From a bacterium (GTDB lineage: Bacteria; Desulfobacterota; GWC2-55-46; DRQE01), in assembly GCA_027017505.1 (NCBI GenBank), contig JALUQR010000207.1, forward strand, positions 7,801-19,887: a stretch of DNA of 12,087 nucleotides, read 5' to 3'. The position numbers and the translations under genes are program-made. Below are positions 8,048 through 12,087 of this stretch, one piece after another. Position 1 is the stretch's first letter. Each line of letters starts with the position of its first letter. The notes beneath the pieces were generated by a model. It was not told the DNA's origin. It saw nothing but the letters and a program-made list of their open reading frames with translations, and did not search any database.

Positions 8048-8502
8048 AAAAGGAATATATCACAGGGATTACAATCCTTACGGTGTTCCTTCTGGACAGA
8101 TTGACCAAGTTTGCAATAAACGCCCATCTTAAGACCGGTGAGTTCGTGGAGGTAATACCTGGTTTTTTCAACATAGTGCATACAAGAAACACAGGGATTG
8201 CCTTTGGTATGTTCAGCGGTGGAGGGATGTTCTTCACCCTGCTGTTTATAGGTGTGTCTGTGGTTGCCATAGGGGTGCTGTTCTATCTTCTGAAAGATGC
8301 GGTCTCAGGGCTACAGGTGTTTGGCCTTTCACTCATAATAGGTGGTGCACTTGGAAACCTTGTGGACAGGGTGCTATTTGGTGAGGTGGTTGACTTTCTT
8401 GACTTCTATGTGGGAAGCTACCACTGGCCTGCCTTCAATGTTGCAGATTCTGCCATAACAGGAGGGGTATTAATTGCACTTGTGGAGCTTCACAGAAGGT
8501 AG
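8044..8502 (+). CDS. lspA: Lipoprotein signal peptidase (signal peptidase II)
   Basis: Inner-membrane aspartyl protease that removes the signal peptide from prolipoproteins after lipidation. Numbered from ATG 8017, the family blocks are DRLTK (27-31), NTGIAFGMF (58-66), GGALGNLVDR (109-118) with catalytic D117, and FNVADSAITGG (140-150) with catalytic D143. Four hydrophobic segments are visible, about 14-32, 70-90, 98-115 and 138-157. I place the start at CTG 8044: GGAGGTG is correctly spaced before it, it forms a CTGA overlap with the ileS stop, and the product would begin (M)KKEYITG, as LspA proteins usually do, with 152 residues. ATG 8017 (161 residues) and GTG 8026 are alternatives, but they lack a good ribosome binding site and add a charged MQRVRGGAFL. 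ileS-lspA is a common bacterial pair. The 3' end overlaps the opposite-strand regulator gene by 13 bases. Confidence 0.93.
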   Translation: MKKEYITGITILTVFLLDRLTKFAINAHLKTGEFVEVIPGFFNIVHTRNTGIAFGMFSGGGMFFTLLFIGVSVVAIGVLFYLLKDAVSGLQVFGLSLIIGGALGNLVDRVLFGEVVDFLDFYVGSYHWPAFNVADSAITGGVLIALVELHRR

Positions 8503-9242
8503 GTGCGCTCCATACCAAGCCTTTTGAGCTCTTTTTCCATGAATTCCTTTATGAGCTTCTGGTCTTCCTCTGACACATGGGTGAACATTATGCCCGCTCC
8601 ACCAAACAGCTGTTTTTTCGGGTTTGACTGGGTTGTCCACCTTACAACACCCTGAACCTCTATTATCTTTGGATTGTCAGGGAGAGAGAACTTAAGGTTT
8701 ATAACTGTGCCTGGAAGGAGTTCCTCAAGGGTATGAAGGAAAAGGCCTGTGGGGCTTATGTTCAGCAGAAACCCCGTAAAGGTTCTGTCACCCACGGTGA
8801 AGTCCACTGGCACTGATACTGGCACCCTGTCTGTAGCCCTCTGGGTTACGGTCTCTGGAAAGAGCAGTTGATGAACCCTGTAGAGGACCTGCTCTGGCGA
8901 GAACCCCTTTGTCATAAGCCCGTCTGCACCTGCGCTTCTTACCTTCTCCAGTATCTCGGAGGATTCATACACCCCTGTTATGGCGAGCACCGGAAATTTT
9001 CCAAGATAGCCGTTCTCCTTCATCCACTTGAGCACTCCAAATCCGTCAATCTCTGGCATCTGAAGGTCCAGTATGAGAAGGTCTATGCCCGAGGGGTCTA
9101 TGGAAATCTCCTCTATGACCTCCTTGCCGTCACGGGCAAACTTCACCCTGTGGCCTGCCTCTGTAAGTATGGTGCTAAGTTTTGTCCTGAAGAATACCGA
9201 GTCATCGGCGAGCAGAATGGTCTTGCACTCCCTGGTTATCAT
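8490..9242 (-). CDS. Response regulator with receiver and PilZ domains
   Basis: A two-domain signalling protein of 250 residues. The N-terminal CheY-like receiver (about 6-128) has the acidic pair D13/D14, phosphoacceptor D59 in LLILDLQMPEIDG, switch residue T89 and conserved K112, so phosphorylation should be possible. The C-terminal PilZ domain (about 134-235) begins with R135-A-T-D-R139, matching RxxxR, and continues with N161-I-S-P-T-G166, matching (D/N)xSxxG; these are the cyclic-di-GMP contacts, so binding is expected. There is no DNA-binding or enzymatic output domain. It probably links a histidine kinase signal to a c-di-GMP response such as motility or surface behaviour, but the partner kinase and target are not in the window. 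Start ATG is at 9240-9242, eleven bases after AGGAGGTG. It follows topA in the same direction but has its own promoter. Its 3' end overlaps lspA. Confidence 0.92.
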   Translation of the reverse strand: MITRECKTILLADDSVFFRTKLSTILTEAGHRVKFARDGKEVIEEISIDPSGIDLLILDLQMPEIDGFGVLKWMKENGYLGKFPVLAITGVYESSEILEKVRSAGADGLMTKGFSPEQVLYRVHQLLFPETVTQRATDRVPVSVPVDFTVGDRTFTGFLLNISPTGLFLHTLEELLPGTVINLKFSLPDNPKIIEVQGVVRWTTQSNPKKQLFGGAGIMFTHVSEEDQKLIKEFMEKELKRLGMERTYLL

Positions 9243-9253
9243 TTTGCAGGGTG

Positions 9254-9261
9254 CACCTCCT
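9254..9261 (-). promoter_or_regulatory. Shine-Dalgarno site of the receiver-PilZ gene
   Basis: Read on the minus strand this is AGGAGGTG, eleven bases before the ATG at 9242. The spacing is a little long, but the match is strong and no better in-frame start lies nearer. Confidence 0.55.
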
Positions 9262-9271
9262 GTTTCAGATA

Positions 9272-9299
9272 ATTATATACCAGAATCCAGTGGTGTAAA
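9272..9299 (-). promoter_or_regulatory. Sigma-70-type promoter of the receiver-PilZ gene
   Basis: On the minus strand, TTTACA (9299-9294) and TATAAT (9277-9272) are separated by 16 bases. The -10 is a perfect consensus and the -35 differs from TTGACA at one base. Transcription would start near 9265, giving a leader of about 20-25 bases that contains the AGGAGGTG site. It sits in the 69-base gap after topA, the longest gap but one in the window. Confidence 0.7.
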
Positions 9300-9311
9300 C
9301 CCGTGGAAGGA

Positions 9312-11432
9312 TTATTTTTTCTCTGGCAGTTTCCAGGTTACATACCTGCAATCAGGATAGTTGGAGCATCCGTAAAAGAGCCTGCCCTTTTTCGACCTTC
9401 TTTCAACGAGCATCCCGTTACAGCCCTCTTCAGGGCAGGCAATACCTGTTGAAAGGGGCATGGTGGTCTTGCAATCGGGGTATCTACTGCACGCAATGAA
9501 TCGGCCGTACCGACCGCTTTTTATAACCATTGGGCTATCACAGGCAGGACACCTCTGTTCAACATACTCGTTATTCTCTGAAGGTATGATGTTTCCAGCG
9601 TCATCTATTGTGAAGTCCATGGTGGTCTTGCACTCGGGATAGCCTGGGCAGGCAAGAAACCTGCCGAGCTTTCCCCATCTTATGACCATCTTTCTGCCAC
9701 ATCTTCTGCAGGGTATGTCCGTGGGCACCTCCTCTTCCTTTATGTTCTTCATCTCCTCCTTTGCGCGCTCAAGGTCCTCTTTAAAACGCGAGTAGAACTC
9801 CTTTATAACATCTATCCAGCGGAGTCTGCCCTCCTCCACAAGGTCAAGCTCTTCTTCCATGTGGGCTGTGAACTTCACATTCAGTATGTCGGGAAAGCTC
9901 TTTACAAGAAGCTCTGTAACGAGAAAGCCGAGCTCTGTTGGCCTGAGTCTGCCCTTTTCCTTTACCACATAGCCCCTCTCCTGTATGGTGGAAAGGATAA
10001 GTGCATAGGTGGAGGGTCTTCCAATGCCCTTCTCTTCGAGCTCCCTTATGAGTGTGGCCTCGGTGTAACGGGGAGGTGGCTGGGTAAAGTGCTGTTTGCA
10101 CACAATCTCCAGGGGGCTTAACACCTGTCCTCTTTCAAGGGGTGGCAGTCTTTTCTCCTCTTCTGTCTCCTCGTCTGTCTTTTCCTCGTAGAGTGTGGTG
10201 AAGCCAGCAAATTTCACCACAGTGCCCACCGCCTGGAAGGTGTATCTTCCTGCAACAAGGCATACACGGGTCTGGTCAAGCACTGCATGATGCATCTGTG
10301 AGGCAACGAACCTCTTCCATATTAGATCATAGAGCTTCCACTGATCCTCTGTAAGATAGGGTCTTACATACTCAGGGGTGTAACGCATGCTGGTGGGCCT
10401 TATTGCCTCGTGTGCGTCCTGGGCGGTCTTTTTGCTCCTGTACACATTGGGTTTCTGGGGCAGATATTCCTTTCCATAGGTCTTCTCTATGTAGGCCCTT
10501 ACCGCCTGTATTGCCTCTGGTGCTATGCGGTGTGAGTCAGTACGCATGTAGGTTATAAGCCCTGTGGGGCCTTCCTCTCCAAGGTCAACCCCTTCGTAAA
10601 GTTGCTGGGCTATGAGCATGGTCTTCTGTGCAGAGAAGCCAAGCCTTCGGGAGGCCTCCTGCTGGAGCCTGCTCGTTATAAACGGCGGGGCAGGATTCCG
10701 CCGTCTTTCCTTCTGTTCTATCTCATCTACCCTGAAGCTTTCACCCTTAAGCTCCTCAACAATGCCCCTGGCCTCTTTCTCTGTGGATATGGTGAGCTTT
10801 TTATCGTCCCTTTTTATGAGCTTTGCCTCGAACCCATCAAAGAGTGCTGTTACAGACCAGTACTCCTGTGGGACGAAGCTTTCTATCTGGCGTTCACGCT
10901 CGCATACAAGGCGCACTGCCACAGACTGCACCCTTCCCGCACTGAGCCCCATCCTTACCTTCTCCCACAGAAGGGGGCTTACCTGATAGCCCACAAGCCT
11001 GTCAAGGATTCTTCGAGCCTGCTGTGCGTCAACCTTGTTCTTGTCTATATCAGTGGGATGAGAGATGGCCTCCTTTATACCCTTCTCTGTTATCTCGTTA
11101 AAGAGCACACGCTTTATAATGCTCTCTTTTTTGCCGTTCAGGACCTCCTTTATGTGCCAGGCTATGGCCTCACCCTCTCTGTCAGGGTCTGGGCCCAGGT
11201 AGATAACATCTGCATCCTTGCTGGCGTTTTTAAGCTCCCTTATTACCTTGGCCTTGCCCCTTATGATTTCGTAATGGGGCCTGAAGTTGTTGTCTATGTC
11301 CACACCGAGTTTGTTTTTTGGCAGGTCCTTTATATGCCCCACAGAGGCCATCACCCTGAAGCCCCTGCCAAGGTATTTATTTATGGTGCGCGCCTTTGCA
11401 GGAGATTCCACTATTACAAGAGACTTCTTCAT
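9312..11432 (-). CDS. topA: DNA topoisomerase I (type IA) with three zinc ribbons
   Basis: Relaxes negative supercoils by passing strands through a single-strand break held on a tyrosine. The 706-residue protein begins with a Toprim domain: E9 in VESPAKA, and D82-P-D84-R-E86 for magnesium. The core continues with LDRLVGYQVSPLLW (143-156) and LSAGRVQS (163-170), and the catalytic Y295 lies in GLITYMRTDSHR. EKGIGRPSTYA (467-477) is also conserved. Three C-terminal zinc ribbons follow: C575/C578/C595/C601, C628/C631/C648/C654 and C666/C671/C689/C695. An in-frame TAA lies one codon before the ATG at 11432, which fixes the start. A GGAGGT lies 15 bases upstream, unusually far. dprA is 77 bases upstream in the same direction, a very common pairing. 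The length fits the medium-size bacterial TopA group. Confidence 0.97.
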   Translation of the reverse strand: MKKSLVIVESPAKARTINKYLGRGFRVMASVGHIKDLPKNKLGVDIDNNFRPHYEIIRGKAKVIRELKNASKDADVIYLGPDPDREGEAIAWHIKEVLNGKKESIIKRVLFNEITEKGIKEAISHPTDIDKNKVDAQQARRILDRLVGYQVSPLLWEKVRMGLSAGRVQSVAVRLVCERERQIESFVPQEYWSVTALFDGFEAKLIKRDDKKLTISTEKEARGIVEELKGESFRVDEIEQKERRRNPAPPFITSRLQQEASRRLGFSAQKTMLIAQQLYEGVDLGEEGPTGLITYMRTDSHRIAPEAIQAVRAYIEKTYGKEYLPQKPNVYRSKKTAQDAHEAIRPTSMRYTPEYVRPYLTEDQWKLYDLIWKRFVASQMHHAVLDQTRVCLVAGRYTFQAVGTVVKFAGFTTLYEEKTDEETEEEKRLPPLERGQVLSPLEIVCKQHFTQPPPRYTEATLIRELEEKGIGRPSTYALILSTIQERGYVVKEKGRLRPTELGFLVTELLVKSFPDILNVKFTAHMEEELDLVEEGRLRWIDVIKEFYSRFKEDLERAKEEMKNIKEEEVPTDIPCRRCGRKMVIRWGKLGRFLACPGYPECKTTMDFTIDDAGNIIPSENNEYVEQRCPACDSPMVIKSGRYGRFIACSRYPDCKTTMPLSTGIACPEEGCNGMLVERRSKKGRLFYGCSNYPDCRYVTWKLPEKK
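9459..9641. repeat. Direct repeat encoding the ends of zinc ribbons 1 and 2 in topA
   Basis: The 24-base segments 9459-9482 and 9618-9641 agree at 22 positions and lie 159 bases (53 codons) apart, in frame. Both encode the YP(E/D)CKTTM part of a zinc ribbon. The equivalent cysteines C595 and C648 are also 53 residues apart. This fits tandem duplication of a ribbon, with the nucleotide match kept by codon preference or by local sequence exchange. Confidence 0.6.
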
Positions 11433-11473
11433 GGATTAACTGTAAATACCTCCAGCACTTTTTAGATTTTTCA

Positions 11474-11492
11474 ACAGGAAGACTTTTCCTGT
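11474..11492. other. Perfect 7-bp hairpin in the dprA-topA gap
   Basis: ACAGGAA and TTCCTGT form a perfect seven-base stem around the five-base loop GACTT. In the minus-strand transcript it lies 17 bases after the dprA stop and about 40 before the topA start. It is followed by TGAAAAATC rather than a run of T, so it is not a standard intrinsic terminator. It may be an RNA processing or stability element, a binding palindrome, or chance. Confidence 0.4.
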
Positions 11493-11509
11493 GGCAAAAG
11501 AAGGTTTCC

Positions 11510-12087
11510 TCAGGCAGTCCTTTTTACGAAAAACTTGCCCGGTCTCTGCTCCACAAAGCCCTTGAGTTCCATCATAAGAAGCAGTGATGCAAGCCTTTCC
11601 GCAGGCAAGCCACTTCTTTCAACGATACTGTCTATGTGAAGGGGCTCATCCTCAAGAACCCTGAAGACAAGCTCTTCCTCCTTGTCTATGTTTTCTACGG
11701 GGTTATCCCCTGTGGTCTTTCTGGGGGTTACCCGTTGATGCCCTGGAAACAACACATTCAGTATGTCATCCACATCCTCAACGAGTATGGCTCCCTCTTT
11801 TATGAGCCTGTTTGTGCCACCGCTTCTTTTTGAATCTGCCCTGCCAGGAAGTGCAAAGACCTCTCTGCCCTCTTCAAGGGAGAGTCTTGCGGTCATCATT
11901 GCCCCGCTTTTAACAGGAGCCTCAACCACAACCACCCCGCTTGTAAGCCCGCTTATAATCCTGTTTCTTACAGGAAAATTTTTTGCAAGCGGAGGTGTGG
12001 AGAAGGGAAACTCCGTTACGATAAGCCCCTTTTGTTTTATCTCATCGTACAGGCGTCTGATCTCCTTTGGATAAACCAAATCAATGC
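11510..12087 (-). CDS. dprA: DNA-processing protein DprA (3' part; 5' end outside the window)
   Basis: DprA (Smf) protects incoming single-stranded DNA and loads RecA during natural transformation; the gene is widespread even in bacteria not known to be competent. The frame is open to the window edge (reads IDLVYPKEIRRLY), so roughly the N-terminal third to half is missing. Visible are the end of the Rossmann-like domain, with FPFSTPPLAKNFPVRNRII, SGVVVVEAPVKSGAMMTA and GREVFALPGRADSKRSGGTN, then LIKEGAILVEDVDDIL. After a polar linker (about residues 112-132 counted from 12079) a winged-helix domain of the DprA C-terminal type follows (about 134-186). The NFPxRNRII, EAxxKSG and VFALPG blocks are diagnostic. 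The stop at 11510 is followed by a 77-base gap to topA in the same direction. Nothing suggests a pseudogene in the visible part. Confidence 0.94.
   Translation of the reverse strand, partial: IDLVYPKEIRRLYDEIKQKGLIVTEFPFSTPPLAKNFPVRNRIISGLTSGVVVVEAPVKSGAMMTARLSLEEGREVFALPGRADSKRSGGTNRLIKEGAILVEDVDDILNVLFPGHQRVTPRKTTGDNPVENIDKEEELVFRVLEDEPLHIDSIVERSGLPAERLASLLLMMELKGFVEQRPGKFFVKRTA

Noticed and set aside
8868..9272. Plus-strand open frames opposite the receiver-PilZ gene
   Set aside because: They cover the receiver domain, whose motifs are clear on the minus strand. They lack recognisable domains and a ribosome binding site.
9312..9330. T-rich run on the plus strand (ATTATTTTTTCTC) that looks like a terminator tail
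   Set aside because: No stable GC-rich stem precedes it on the plus strand and no plus-strand gene ends there. It is the topA stop codon and its last lysine codons read from the other side.
10602..11465. A 287-codon open frame on the plus strand, opposite topA
   Set aside because: It lies entirely over the conserved Toprim and core part of topA apart from its last bases in the leader, and its leucine/tyrosine/cysteine-rich product resembles no family. It is a codon-bias shadow.
1..12087. Search for CRISPR arrays, insertion sequences, tRNA/rRNA genes, riboswitches, phage or defence genes
   Set aside because: No regularly spaced repeats, transposase frames, terminal inverted repeats, tRNA-like cloverleaf or non-coding stretch above about 80 bases was seen. 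All of the sequence is accounted for by recognisable genes and short gaps.

Overview
The window is a gene-dense stretch of ordinary bacterial chromosome. It has nine complete or near-complete genes, a cut gene at each edge, and almost no intergenic space. By eye the base composition is near half G+C. Arginine is mostly AGA/AGG and isoleucine often ATA. A signal-peptide alpha carbonic anhydrase resembling those of thermophilic Aquificota lies in the middle. Together these suggest an anaerobic or thermophilic lineage such as Nitrospirota or a deep-branching relative. This placement is an inference of low confidence; no rRNA or other marker is present to fix it.

Left block, plus strand, 1-8502. 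Seven genes follow each other with gaps from 44 bases down to a four-base overlap: a cobalamin-dependent methionine synthase lacking the C-terminal reactivation domain (5' end outside the window), an RlmD-type 23S rRNA uracil methyltransferase, transcription elongation factor GreA, an exported alpha carbonic anhydrase, a half-size EamA/DMT membrane transporter, isoleucyl-tRNA synthetase, and signal peptidase II (lspA). No terminator or convincing internal promoter is visible between them, so they probably form one transcription unit. The mix is one-carbon/methionine metabolism, rRNA modification, transcription, translation and lipoprotein maturation, with the carbonic anhydrase and EamA genes inserted. 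ileS-lspA is a common bacterial pair.

Right block, minus strand, 12087-8490. In transcription order it holds dprA (3' part only), topA (DNA topoisomerase I with three zinc ribbons) and a response regulator with a CheY-like receiver fused to a PilZ domain. dprA-topA is a widespread pair. The regulator has a clear sigma-70-like promoter in the 69-base gap after topA, so it can be transcribed independently. The two blocks converge, and lspA and the regulator overlap tail to tail by 13 bases.

I found no mobile element, CRISPR array, tRNA, rRNA, riboswitch or defence cassette, and no clear sign of an undescribed system. The points most worth checking are the likely CTG start of lspA, the methionine synthase without its reactivation module, the carbonic anhydrase/EamA insertion in a housekeeping run, and the receiver-PilZ regulator with its own promoter.
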